Below are positions 36,477 to 44,641 of a DNA stretch of 64,000 bases, one piece after another. The notes below the pieces were generated by a model. The model made no database searches and was not told where the DNA came from. It was given only the letters and a program-made list of their open reading frames with translations. Location of the stretch: NCBI RefSeq assembly GCF_030730875.1, contig NZ_JAVAMA010000006.1, positions 124,001 through 188,000 on the forward strand, given 5' to 3'. This DNA is from Sphingomonas sp. DG1-23 (GTDB lineage Bacteria > Pseudomonadota > Alphaproteobacteria > Sphingomonadales > Sphingomonadaceae). A program made the position numbers and the translations under genes. Numbering within the stretch: position 1 is the stretch's first letter; every line of letters starts with the position of its first letter.

Positions 36477-38045
36477 TCAGGGACGCCCGGTGATCGAGAT
36501 CGAGGCCTCATAGGCGCCGACCAGCGGATCGTGATGCAGCCGGGTGCGCAGCTGGCGCGCGAGGCCGAGGATGACGCGGCCGTAGCGGCTGTCGAGCAAT
36601 GCCTCGAGCTCGGCGCTTTCGACCAGCGCGGGCGAAATGACGCGGAGGATCGCGCGATCGGGTTCGTCGGCGCCCTTGATCGAAATGCGGACTTGCGCGG
36701 TCGAATGGTTGTTCACCGCGAGCTCGACGAGTTCGGTGATCAGGAAAGCGACGGCGATCGCGACGTCCTGATTGACCAGCAGCGGCTCGATCTCGAGCGT
36801 GATCCCGAGACCCGCGGCGCGCTCGGGAGCGGTGGCGCGGATATTGGCGGCGAGCTCGCCGATGATCGAGCGCAGATCGAGCCCGCGATTCTCCTCGAGC
36901 TCGGCATAATGATGCCGATGGACCACCGCGAGCGCGTCGACGCGCCGCTGGATCGAGGCATAGGCCTCGGTCGCCTCGGCACTCTTCGCGCCGCGGGCAT
37001 GGAAGTTGATCAGGCTGGAGATGACCTGGAGGTTGTTCTTGACGCGGTGGTGCACCTCGCGGGTGAGCCTGGTCTGGCGCACCAGCCCGTCGGCGAGGTC
37101 GGCTTCGTGGAGCCGCACCGTCCGGGTGATCTGCTGGAAGGTCTGGCCCAGCTCGCGAATCTCCAGTGCGGGGATCGCGCCGAAGCGCTTCATGTCGAGC
37201 ACTTCGCCGGGCTGATAGCGGCCGACGCTGGTGCGCAGCCGGCGCAGGGGGCGGATCAGCAGAATGTCGACGACGAACCAGCCGATCGCCGCCGCGGCGA
37301 TCCACATCAACACGAGCAGGACGGTGGTGATGATCAGCGGCGAGGTGATCGGCGCGCCGGGCATGACCATCTCGAGCGCGAGGCCGTCGAGCGAGAGATC
37401 ACTGCGCGCCGTCTCGCGGCGTCCGAGCGGCCCGCCTGCGCCGAGATCGCGCAGCGACAAGCGCTCGCCTTCGCGGATCAGGGCCGCGCCATAATCCGGG
37501 ACGAAGCCGCTGGGGCGCGCGAGTGCCGACAATACCGACACCGGATACCAGGCCGCTGCCGTCATGCCCGCGTTGCCGGCGATGCGCACGGCGAGCCCGT
37601 CGGCGAGCAAGGACGCGCGCGTCTCGCCCGGGCGAAGTGCCGCCGCCGCCGGAATCGTGAAGCGCTGACCGCACAACACGCGGCCGTGCGCGTCGGCGAT
37701 GGCGAAGCGCGTGCCGCCTTGCGCGGCGAAGCTGCCGGCGAGGCGGATGCAACTGGCTGCATCGCGCGGGTCGCGCTCGAGCGCGGCGAGCGCCTGGCGC
37801 ATCTGGCTCGCCTCGTTGGTGAGTATGTTCTCGACCGCGCCCGAACTCTCGTCGGCGACCGCGTGCAGTCGCGCACGCGCTTCGGTGTCGGCGGTCCGGG
37901 TGGTCTGGATGGTGGTGAACAAGGCGATCAGCGCGAGCGGAAGCAGCGCGCCGACGAGGATCAGGAAAACCTTGGCGCCCGTCGGCATGCGCGCCAGCGC
38001 CGCCGCGATACCCGTGGCACGCGGCTCCAGATCCGTACTGCTCAT
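36477..38045 (-). CDS. PhyP-like HisKA_2 sensor protein (likely PhyR phosphatase)
   Basis: A 522-residue membrane protein. Transmembrane segments lie at about residues 26-46 and 235-262, with a roughly 190-residue periplasmic region between, then a HAMP-like stretch and a HisKA_2 dimerisation domain with VHHRVKNNLQVISS (His332/333). The following ATPase domain is degenerate: the N-box is only LITELVELAVNNH, and I see no DxGxG-type G1 box. In Sphingomonas Fr1 the related PhyP acts as a phosphatase on PhyR rather than as a kinase, which fits this decay. It is 9 bases downstream of nepR and so part of the stress locus. Confidence 0.82.
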   Translation of the reverse strand: MSSTDLEPRATGIAAALARMPTGAKVFLILVGALLPLALIALFTTIQTTRTADTEARARLHAVADESSGAVENILTNEASQMRQALAALERDPRDAASCIRLAGSFAAQGGTRFAIADAHGRVLCGQRFTIPAAAALRPGETRASLLADGLAVRIAGNAGMTAAAWYPVSVLSALARPSGFVPDYGAALIREGERLSLRDLGAGGPLGRRETARSDLSLDGLALEMVMPGAPITSPLIITTVLLVLMWIAAAAIGWFVVDILLIRPLRRLRTSVGRYQPGEVLDMKRFGAIPALEIRELGQTFQQITRTVRLHEADLADGLVRQTRLTREVHHRVKNNLQVISSLINFHARGAKSAEATEAYASIQRRVDALAVVHRHHYAELEENRGLDLRSIIGELAANIRATAPERAAGLGITLEIEPLLVNQDVAIAVAFLITELVELAVNNHSTAQVRISIKGADEPDRAILRVISPALVESAELEALLDSRYGRVILGLARQLRTRLHHDPLVGAYEASISITGRP

Positions 38046-38054
38046 AGTCTCTGG

Positions 38055-38222
38055 CTAGTCGAGCTTCTTCAGCAGGTCGAGCAGATCATCGGGCACGGTT
38101 TCACGAACGGCCTCGTCATAGGCCTGGCGCAAAGCATCACCCACGCTGCGGCTGGGTTTGTTGCTCTCCGTCCCGCCTTTTGGCTTTGGCGGCCTTTTTT
38201 TTTCATCCTTTGCGGAACGCAC
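38055..38222 (-). CDS. nepR: NepR, anti-sigma factor of EcfG
   Basis: A 55-residue protein from GTG 38222, preceded by a GGGGGG stretch. A Lys-rich, disordered N-terminus (with a run of nine A in the coding strand) is followed by the NepR core: VGDALRQAYDEAV, then VPDDLLDLLKKLD at the C-terminus. These two helices wrap sigma-EcfG and hold it inactive until phosphorylated PhyR takes NepR away. It is transcribed divergently from phyR and followed by the phyP-like gene. Confidence 0.92.
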   Translation of the reverse strand: MRSAKDEKKRPPKPKGGTESNKPSRSVGDALRQAYDEAVRETVPDDLLDLLKKLD

Positions 38223-38386
38223 CAATTCCCCCCGTGAGGACCCGAGTTTTGTCCGGGACCCGGACTGTGAATACGCATCGGCACCTGAGGTCCGATTAAC
38301 GTCATGACGCCAGAGCGCAAGCGTTCCCGTGAAGGGTGCGCCGGCGCGCCCGTGATGCCTTGCACATCACGTGGCTTGGGCGATGA

Positions 38387-38411
38387 AACCAAATAGCGCG
38401 TCGATTGTTCC
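38387..38411 (-). promoter_or_regulatory. Candidate sigma-EcfG promoter for nepR
   Basis: On the - strand GGAAC (38411-38407), 16 bases, then GGTT (38390-38387), one base from the EcfG consensus GGAAC-N16/17-CGTT. It points at nepR, in line with the known autoregulation of this system. The remaining gene-free stretch 38223-38524 shows no other clear signal; a GGAAC at 38327 on the same strand has wrong spacing. Confidence 0.5.
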
Positions 38412-38524
38412 ACAGGCGATGCGAAATCCGGGGAGGGGCTCCTTTGGACAGCAGAAACGATTGCAATGCAGGCGTCGGGGAGCGAGAAAGCCACCCCGCG
38501 CACTCGAAGGAGTAGAATTCCCTT

Positions 38525-39328
38525 ATGTCGCTTGGACAGCAACTCGCGCCGCACCTTCCTCTGCTTCGGCGCTATGCGCGCGCGCTCACCGGCAGCCAGG
38601 CCGAAGGTGACCGTTACGTACGTGCCGCGCTCGAGGCGATCGTCGCCGCGCCCGACCAGTTTCCCCGCGAAGTCGATCCGCGGCTCGGCCTCTACCGGAC
38701 CTTCCAGGCAATCTGGCAGTCGACCCATCTCGAGGAAGAGGACTTCATCGAGGATAATTCCAACGAAGCAGAATCGATCGCGCGCAAGCGGCTCGCCCGC
38801 CTTACGCCGCTGTCGCGTCAGGCGCTGTTGCTCACCACGGTCGAAGGCTTCAGCATCGAGGATGCGGGCTATCTGATCGAGGAGGATCCCGCGCAGGTCT
38901 CGACCCTCGTCGCCGAGGCCGTCGCCGAGATCGAGCGTCAGACCCGCACCCGCGTGATGATCATCGAGGACGAGCCGCTTATCGCGATGGATCTCGAGCA
39001 GATCGTTCGCGACCTCGGTCATGAAGTGACCGGCGTGGCCGTCACGCGCGACGAAGCGGTCGCGCTGGCGATGGAGGATCGTCCGGGCCTCGTGCTCGCC
39101 GACATCCAGCTCGCCGACGACAGCTCGGGCATCGATGCGGTGAAGGACATCCTCGCCGAGTTCAGCGTGCCGGTGATCTTCATCACCGCCTTCCCCGAGC
39201 GGCTGCTGACCGGCGAGCGGCCCGAGCCGACCTTCCTGATCACCAAGCCGTTCCAGCGCGAGACGGTGAAGACGACGATCAGCCAGGCATTGTTCTTCGA
39301 TCAGGCGACGGTGCCCGCCGCGGCCTGA
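38525..39328 (+). CDS. phyR: PhyR, general stress response regulator
   Basis: A 267-residue two-domain regulator. Residues 1-135 form a sigma-factor-like domain (sigma2/sigma4 mimic; LTPLSRQALLLTTVEGFSI). Residues 143-260 form a receiver with Glu148/Asp149, the phosphoacceptor Asp193 (VLADIQL), Thr221 and Lys241 (ITKPF). On phosphorylation the sigma-like domain binds NepR and frees EcfG. AGGAG lies about 12 nt before ATG 38525. Confidence 0.96.
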   Translation: MSLGQQLAPHLPLLRRYARALTGSQAEGDRYVRAALEAIVAAPDQFPREVDPRLGLYRTFQAIWQSTHLEEEDFIEDNSNEAESIARKRLARLTPLSRQALLLTTVEGFSIEDAGYLIEEDPAQVSTLVAEAVAEIERQTRTRVMIIEDEPLIAMDLEQIVRDLGHEVTGVAVTRDEAVALAMEDRPGLVLADIQLADDSSGIDAVKDILAEFSVPVIFITAFPERLLTGERPEPTFLITKPFQRETVKTTISQALFFDQATVPAAA

Positions 39329-39390
39329 AAAATTCCGTCCCGGGTTCCACACGATACGGACCCAAAACGGTTTTGGCGGGTTTAGGGGGC

Positions 39391-39528
39391 ATGGCTGAGA
39401 ATGAAGAACCCATCCATGTCTCCACCGACCGGGCCCGCGCCGGTACAACGCCGCATATGACTCGCTATGTACTGGGCTTCGGCCTGGTGCTGGTAGTCAT
39501 TGCCTTCGCTGTCATCCTCTGGTCCTGA
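39391..39528 (+). CDS. 45-aa membrane protein between phyR and ecfG
   Basis: Starts at ATG 39391 behind AGGGGG. It has an acidic/polar N-terminus (AENEEPIHVSTDRARAG) and one C-terminal transmembrane helix (YVLGFGLVLVVIAFAVILW) ending SerTer: a tail-anchored layout. It is on the same strand and between phyR and ecfG. No family is recognised; it may be a membrane-linked accessory of the stress response. Confidence 0.65.
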   Translation: MAENEEPIHVSTDRARAGTTPHMTRYVLGFGLVLVVIAFAVILWS

Positions 39529-39626
39529 ACCCTTCACGGGCAGTTCCAAAAATGCTGGCAATCGCGCCTGCGGCGCCTATCTCCAATCAGCGCCGCATCA
39601 TGGCACGCGCAAGTGAACGGGATCGA

Positions 39627-40277
39627 ATGACTGAGTCCGAACTGCACGACGATCGCGAGGACGCGGCAGCCGAGCCGCCGCGTGAGCACGTTGCGCTATC
39701 CGATCCCGAGTTCAAGAAGCAGCTCGCGACGGTGATCCCCCATCTCCGCGCGTTCGGCCGCTCGCTTTCGGGCAGCCGCGACCTCGCCGACGATCTGGTG
39801 CAGGAGACGCTGCTCAAGGCATGGGCGGCGCGCCAGCGCTTCCAGGCCGGCACCAACATGCGGGCATGGACCTTCATCATCCTGCGCAACCTCTATCTTT
39901 CCCAGATGCGTCGCGCGCGCTTCAAGGGCGAATGGGACGATCTGGTCGCCGACCGGCTGCTCGCCGCGCCGGCGAGCCAGGATCGTCACGTCGAACTGAA
40001 CGACATGCAGCGCGCGCTGCTGCACTTGCCGCAACCCCAGCGCGAGGCGCTGATCCTCGTCGGCGCCGGCGGCTTCGCCTATGAGGAAGCCGCCGAGATC
40101 TGCAACGTCGCGGTCGGCACGATCAAGAGCCGCGTCGCCCGCGGCCGCGTCGCGCTCGAGAATTTGCTCACCGAGGGCCAATTGCCGTCGCGGCGCGAGA
40201 GCCTGCCCAATCCGGGCGGCAAGAGCGCGCTCGACACGATCATGGCCGAAGTCGACGATCTCAGTCGCGACCGCTGA
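39627..40277 (+). CDS. ecfG: EcfG, general stress ECF sigma factor
   Basis: A 216-residue ECF15-type sigma factor. Sigma2 covers about residues 35-100 (RDLADDLVQETLLKAWA and NMRAWTFIILRNLYLSQMRR) and sigma4 about 125-182 (LPQPQREALILVGAGGFAYE and VGTIKSRVARGR). I chose ATG 39627; ATG 39600 is possible. The acidic N-terminal extension is normal for EcfG. It directs stress genes with GGAAC-N16/17-CGTT promoters and is held by NepR. Confidence 0.94.
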   Translation: MTESELHDDREDAAAEPPREHVALSDPEFKKQLATVIPHLRAFGRSLSGSRDLADDLVQETLLKAWAARQRFQAGTNMRAWTFIILRNLYLSQMRRARFKGEWDDLVADRLLAAPASQDRHVELNDMQRALLHLPQPQREALILVGAGGFAYEEAAEICNVAVGTIKSRVARGRVALENLLTEGQLPSRRESLPNPGGKSALDTIMAEVDDLSRDR

Positions 40278-40301
40278 GCTGCGGGCCGTCGATCCGCGGC
40301 C

Positions 40302-40490
40302 TCAGTGTGTGGCCGGCACCTCGAGCCGGTTCAGGCTGCGAAGCAGCATGACCATGTCTTCGGGAATTCCGGATTCGCGTTCGAACGCATCGCGCAGCGA
40401 AACTGCTATCGCGTCGCTGGCGCGAGGGCGCTCGACGCGATAAGCGCGCAATTGGGCCTCGGGGGCGGAGAAGGATGACGGGCGGGTCAC
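40302..40490 (-). CDS. NepR-like small protein (possible second anti-sigma factor)
   Basis: A 62-residue protein from GTG 40490, convergent with ecfG. Its C-terminal half reads VSLRDAFERESGIPEDMVML followed by LRSLNRL. It lines up with NepR at 38055: LR-x-A-aromatic-acidic, a short linker, (I/V)-P-acidic-Asp-(M/L)-x-x-LL-basic-x-L-(N/D). The N-terminal part is basic and probably disordered, as in NepR. Rhizobia are known to carry two NepR-type proteins, so a second copy here is plausible, but similarity over about 30 residues is short and the call is an inference. Confidence 0.6.
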   Translation of the reverse strand: MTRPSSFSAPEAQLRAYRVERPRASDAIAVSLRDAFERESGIPEDMVMLLRSLNRLEVPATH

Positions 40491-40575
40491 GATACAAAAA
40501 CGTCCTGACTTCACATTTGTTGCTTGACAATTGTAAATGTGTTGTTCCCGGCGCGTATCGACAAGGGGTTTCCGC

Positions 40576-43251
40576 ATGATTTGCGGGGACTTGCAGAGCG
40601 CCGTTGATCTTGCACGCGCCCATGCGCCGTTCCTCGCGATGCTGCTCGGGCGCGAGTCGCAACTGCTCGACGATCTGGAGCAGGCGCTGGACGACCCGCT
40701 GAAAGCCGCGCGTCTGATCCATGGCGAAATGCCCGAGTCGCAGCGCTTGCGGATCGAGCGGCGGCGGCTGGCGCTGCTGGTCGCGCTCGGCGATTTGTCG
40801 GGTCGGTTCGATCTGACCCGGGTCACCAACCTGCTCAGCGACTTTGCCGACGATGCGCTCGATCGCGCGATCCGCACCGCCATCCGCGAGCGCACGCCCG
40901 ACGCCGAACCGCTGGGATTTTCCGCGATCGCCTTGGGCAAGCTTGGCAGCCGCGAACTCAATTATTCGTCCGACATCGACCCGATCCTGATCTTCGATCC
41001 CGAAACCTTGCCGCGCAAACCGCGCGAGGAGCCGGTGGATGCCGCGGTGCGGATCGGCCGGCGGGTGGTCGAATTGCTCCAGGCGCGCGATGGCGATGGC
41101 TATGTGATGCGGGTGGATCTGCGGCTGCGGCCCTCGCCCGAGGCGACCCCGATCGCACTGCCGGTCGAGGCGGCGATCTCGTATTACGAATCGCAGGCGC
41201 TCCCCTGGGAGCGCGCGGCATTCATCCGGGCGCGCGCCAGTGCGGGGGATCTCGGGCTCGGCGGGCAGTTCCTCGAGGCGATCCGGCCGTTCGTGTGGCG
41301 GCGCGCGGTCGATTACGGAACGATCCGCGAGATCCGCGACATCTCGCGCCGGATCCGCGACCATTATGCGCAGGCGCAGGCTTTCGCCCCCGGCTATGAT
41401 CTGAAGCGGGGTCGCGGCGGCATTCGCGAGATCGAATTCTTCGCGCAGATTCATCAGCTGATTCACGGTGGACGCGATTCCGCGTTGCGGGTGCCGGCGA
41501 CGCGCGACGCATTGGCCGCGCTCGCCGCCGACGGAAGGATCGATGCCGACGACGCCGCGGCGCTGACTGCGGCCTATGTCGAGTTTCGTACCGTCGAACA
41601 CCGGCTGCAGATGGTCGACGATCTCCAGACGCACACCTTGCCGCCGGGGCAGGAAGCGCTCGACAATGTCGCCGCGCTGCACGGCATGGAGAATGGGGCG
41701 GCGCTGATCGAGCGGCTGCGGCCCCATGTCGCCCGCGTGGGCACGGTGTACGACGCGCTCGCCGGCGAGGACGAAGCGCGGCTGCCTGCCGATCCGGAGA
41801 CGCTCCAGTCGCGACTGGGCGCGGCAGGATTCGACAATCCGGCGGGCGCGCTGCGGATCGTCGAAGGGTGGCGGGGCGGGGGCTATCCGTCGCTGCGTTC
41901 GCCGCAAGCGCGCGAGGCGCTGGAGGCGCTGCTGCCGGGGCTGATCGAGGCCTTCGCGCAGGCGCCCGACAGCACGCACGCGATCACGCGCTTCGATGCG
42001 ATGCTCTCCCGGCTGCCCAGCGCGATCAACTTCTTCCGGTTGCTCGAGGCCCAGCCGGGGCTGGCCCGGCTGCTGAGCGCGATCCTGTGCCATGCGCCGA
42101 CACTGGCCGAGCAATTGGGGCGGCGCGCCGAACTGCTCGACGGCTTGATCGATGCGAGTGCGCTCGAGCCGGTCGCCGATATTCCGGAACTGGTTGCCGA
42201 GATGGCGGCGCGCGAGCGGGGCGCCGATTACCAGTGGCAGCTCGAGCATGTCCGCCGGCTGGTCGGCGAGAAACGCTTTGCCCTCGGCGCGCAGATCGTC
42301 GCGGGAGCGAGCGATCCGCTCGACGTGTCGCACGGCTATGCGCGGATCGCCGAGGCGGCGATCGAGGTGCTGGCGGCGGCGACGGTCGAGGAATTCGTGC
42401 GCGCGCATGGGCGGGTGCCGGAAAGCGAATTGGCGATCCTCGCGCTCGGGCGGATGGGCGGCCAGGCGCTCACCCATGCTTCCGATCTCGACCTCGTCTA
42501 TCTGTTCACCGGCGACTATGCCGCCGAATCCGACGGCCCGAAACCCTTGGGCGCCGTGATCTATTATAACCGGCTGGCGCAGCGCGTTACGGCGGCCCTG
42601 TCGGTCGCCACCGCGGCGGGGCCGCTCTACGATGTCGATACGCGGCTGCGGCCTTCAGGGGCCCAGGGGCCGCTATCGGTCTCGCTCGACGCGTTCGCCC
42701 GCTATCAGCGCGAGGACGCGTGGACATGGGAGCATATGGCGCTCACGCGGGCGCGGCCGGTGTTCGGATCGGAGGCGGCGCGCGCGGCGGTTCAGGCGAT
42801 CGTCGACGATGTGCTGCGCGGTGCACGGCCCGAGCGCGACGTGCTCGCCGACGCGGCGAAGATGCGCGACGAGATGGCGGCGCACAAGCCGCCGGCGGGG
42901 CCGCTCGACGCCAAATTGCTGCCGGGCGGGCTGGTCGATCTCGAATTCGCGGTGCACGTGCGCCAGCTGCGGCACCGCACCGCGTTCGCGCCGCAACTGC
43001 GCAAGGCGATCGGGCTGCTGGTCGGGGAGGGGCTGCTGCCCGAGACGATGCTGGGCGCCTATGACCTGCAATCGCGGTTGTTGGTGACGCTGCGGCTGGT
43101 CGCCCCCGATGCGCAGCCGCCGGGAGAGACGACGCAGGCATTGATCGCGCGTGCAGTCGGGCTGGGTGCCTGGGACGAGGTGGTTGCCTCGCTCGAACGG
43201 ACCCGGCAGGAGGTGCGCGATTGCTGGGCGGAAATCCGCGCCGGCGGCTGA
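40576..43251 (+). CDS. glnE: GlnE, bifunctional glutamine synthetase adenylyltransferase
   Basis: An 891-residue protein with two nucleotidyltransferase domains. The N-terminal deadenylylation domain has LGKLGSRELNYSSDIDPIL and the C-terminal adenylylation domain has LALGRMGGQALTHASDLDLV, each with its metal-binding Asp pair, and linker helices between. It controls glutamine synthetase by AMP addition and removal in response to PII. ATG 40576 follows AAGGGG at 40563-40568; the first in-frame ATG at 40537 has no such site. Confidence 0.95.
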   Translation: MICGDLQSAVDLARAHAPFLAMLLGRESQLLDDLEQALDDPLKAARLIHGEMPESQRLRIERRRLALLVALGDLSGRFDLTRVTNLLSDFADDALDRAIRTAIRERTPDAEPLGFSAIALGKLGSRELNYSSDIDPILIFDPETLPRKPREEPVDAAVRIGRRVVELLQARDGDGYVMRVDLRLRPSPEATPIALPVEAAISYYESQALPWERAAFIRARASAGDLGLGGQFLEAIRPFVWRRAVDYGTIREIRDISRRIRDHYAQAQAFAPGYDLKRGRGGIREIEFFAQIHQLIHGGRDSALRVPATRDALAALAADGRIDADDAAALTAAYVEFRTVEHRLQMVDDLQTHTLPPGQEALDNVAALHGMENGAALIERLRPHVARVGTVYDALAGEDEARLPADPETLQSRLGAAGFDNPAGALRIVEGWRGGGYPSLRSPQAREALEALLPGLIEAFAQAPDSTHAITRFDAMLSRLPSAINFFRLLEAQPGLARLLSAILCHAPTLAEQLGRRAELLDGLIDASALEPVADIPELVAEMAARERGADYQWQLEHVRRLVGEKRFALGAQIVAGASDPLDVSHGYARIAEAAIEVLAAATVEEFVRAHGRVPESELAILALGRMGGQALTHASDLDLVYLFTGDYAAESDGPKPLGAVIYYNRLAQRVTAALSVATAAGPLYDVDTRLRPSGAQGPLSVSLDAFARYQREDAWTWEHMALTRARPVFGSEAARAAVQAIVDDVLRGARPERDVLADAAKMRDEMAAHKPPAGPLDAKLLPGGLVDLEFAVHVRQLRHRTAFAPQLRKAIGLLVGEGLLPETMLGAYDLQSRLLVTLRLVAPDAQPPGETTQALIARAVGLGAWDEVVASLERTRQEVRDCWAEIRAGG

Positions 43252-43263
43252 CGGAGACGAGGG

Positions 43264-43725
43264 ATGATCGAACCCGGGGATGCACTGCCCGCAGTGATGC
43301 TGGAGGGGAAGGACGGCCCGATCGCGCTCGCGGGGCGCAAGCGGCCGCTGGTGCTCTATTTCTATCCGAAGGACGATACCGCGGGCTGCACCCGCGAGGC
43401 GCAGGACTTTTCGGCGCGACTGACGGACTTTGCGGCGCTCGGCGTGGATGTTCTCGGCGTGTCGAAGGACAATGCTGCAAAGCATCGGAAATTCTCGGAA
43501 AAATACGAGCTTACCGTGCCGTTGGCGACCGATGACGGGACGGCGATGGAAGCGTTCGGGGTGTGGATCGAGAAGCAGCTCTACGGGCGGCGCTACATGG
43601 GCGTGGACCGCTCGACCTTCCTGTTCGGGCCGGACGGCAAATTGGTCCGCGCGTGGCGCAAGGTGCGCGTGCCGGGGCATGTCGAGGCGGTGCTCGCTGC
43701 GGCTAAGGAGATGCTCGACAGGTGA
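43264..43725 (+). CDS. bcp: Thioredoxin-dependent thiol peroxidase (Bcp/PrxQ)
   Basis: A 153-residue peroxiredoxin. The peroxidatic Cys42 is in PKDDTAGCTREAQDF, the usual PrxQ motif. The second Cys five residues later found in E. coli Bcp is missing, so the enzyme may work as a 1-Cys type or use another resolving thiol. It reduces hydroperoxides in the cytoplasm. It overlaps the next gene by 4 nt. Confidence 0.93.
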   Translation: MIEPGDALPAVMLEGKDGPIALAGRKRPLVLYFYPKDDTAGCTREAQDFSARLTDFAALGVDVLGVSKDNAAKHRKFSEKYELTVPLATDDGTAMEAFGVWIEKQLYGRRYMGVDRSTFLFGPDGKLVRAWRKVRVPGHVEAVLAAAKEMLDR

Positions 43726-44519
43726 CCCGCAGCGTCGCCGAGGCAGCGCGGGCGGTGCTCGACGCAGCCGACCCGCCCGCCAAGATCAAGGCGGCGCGGG
43801 CGGCGGCGCGCGACTGGCGGCTGGGCCGGCTCGACCATCGTTTCGACGTGACGATGCCCGATCGCCCGGCGCGTCCCGACCGGCCCGAATTGCTCCCGCC
43901 CAACCGGATGCCCAAGCGCGGCAAGGGCGGATCGGAGCGCGGCCGCGTCGCGCTGATCCACGCGCTGGCGCATATCGAGTTCGCGGCGATCGACCTCGCC
44001 TTCGATGCGTTGGGGCGGTTCGGCGGCCGATTTCCGCGCGGCTTCGCCGACGACTGGATGCGGGTCGGCGCCGACGAGGCGATGCATTTCGCCTTGCTCG
44101 ACCGGCGGCTGAAGCAGCTCGGAAGCCATTACGGCGCTCTGCCGGCGCATGACGGGCTGTGGGACGCGGCAGCGGCGACGGCGCATGATCCGCTGGCCCG
44201 AATGGCAGTGGTCCCGATGGTGCTCGAAGCGCGCGGGCTCGACATAACCCCTTCGACGATCGAGAAATTCCTCGCGGTGGGAGACGCTGCGACGGCGAAG
44301 ATCCTGACCCGGATCCTGACCGACGAAATAGCGCATGTCCGGGCCGGAACGCGCTGGTTCGAATCAGGCTGCGCGCAACAAAATATTAACCCTGAAGCCA
44401 CGTGGCAGCAGCTTGTCCGCACCTATTTCCGGGGACTGATTAAACCTCCATTCAACGACTCGGCGCGCGACTCAGCCGGTCTGACGCGCGGCTACTATCA
44501 AGCCCTTGCGGTTCCCTGA
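43722..44519 (+). CDS. DUF455 ferritin-like protein
   Basis: A 265-residue helical protein of the DUF455 ferritin-like group. Likely di-iron ligands sit in HALAHIEFAAID, GADEAMHFALLD, VLEARGLDIT and LTDEIAHVRAGTRW, each with the E-x-x-H or E/H pair of the fold. The reaction is unknown; family members have been linked to tRNA or redox metabolism only by similarity. GTG 43722 overlaps the bcp stop. Confidence 0.87.
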   Translation: MTRSVAEAARAVLDAADPPAKIKAARAAARDWRLGRLDHRFDVTMPDRPARPDRPELLPPNRMPKRGKGGSERGRVALIHALAHIEFAAIDLAFDALGRFGGRFPRGFADDWMRVGADEAMHFALLDRRLKQLGSHYGALPAHDGLWDAAAATAHDPLARMAVVPMVLEARGLDITPSTIEKFLAVGDAATAKILTRILTDEIAHVRAGTRWFESGCAQQNINPEATWQQLVRTYFRGLIKPPFNDSARDSAGLTRGYYQALAVP

Positions 44520-44641
44520 TTTCTCAGGCCAAACCCCGGCACGTCCAGAAGGCGGAGGGGCTGCTCCATGGACATTGATATTTTTGTAAGCCGATCACCG
44601 GGTCGCATCGGTGCGTGCTTGCCTTGAATTGTCGGGGACTC

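Noticed and set aside
36531..38237. 568-aa open frame on the + strand opposite the phyP-like gene
   Set aside because: Composition is that of a reverse-complement shadow, and the opposite strand encodes a clear HisKA_2 protein and NepR.
38300..38327. GGAAC at 38327 as an EcfG promoter for nepR
   Set aside because: The nearest CGTT is 21 bases away, outside the 16-17 spacing; the site at 38411 fits better.
40524..40548. TTGACA and GGAAC near the glnE start as promoters
   Set aside because: No -10 element at proper spacing for TTGACA on the + strand, and no GTT at proper spacing for GGAAC on the - strand.
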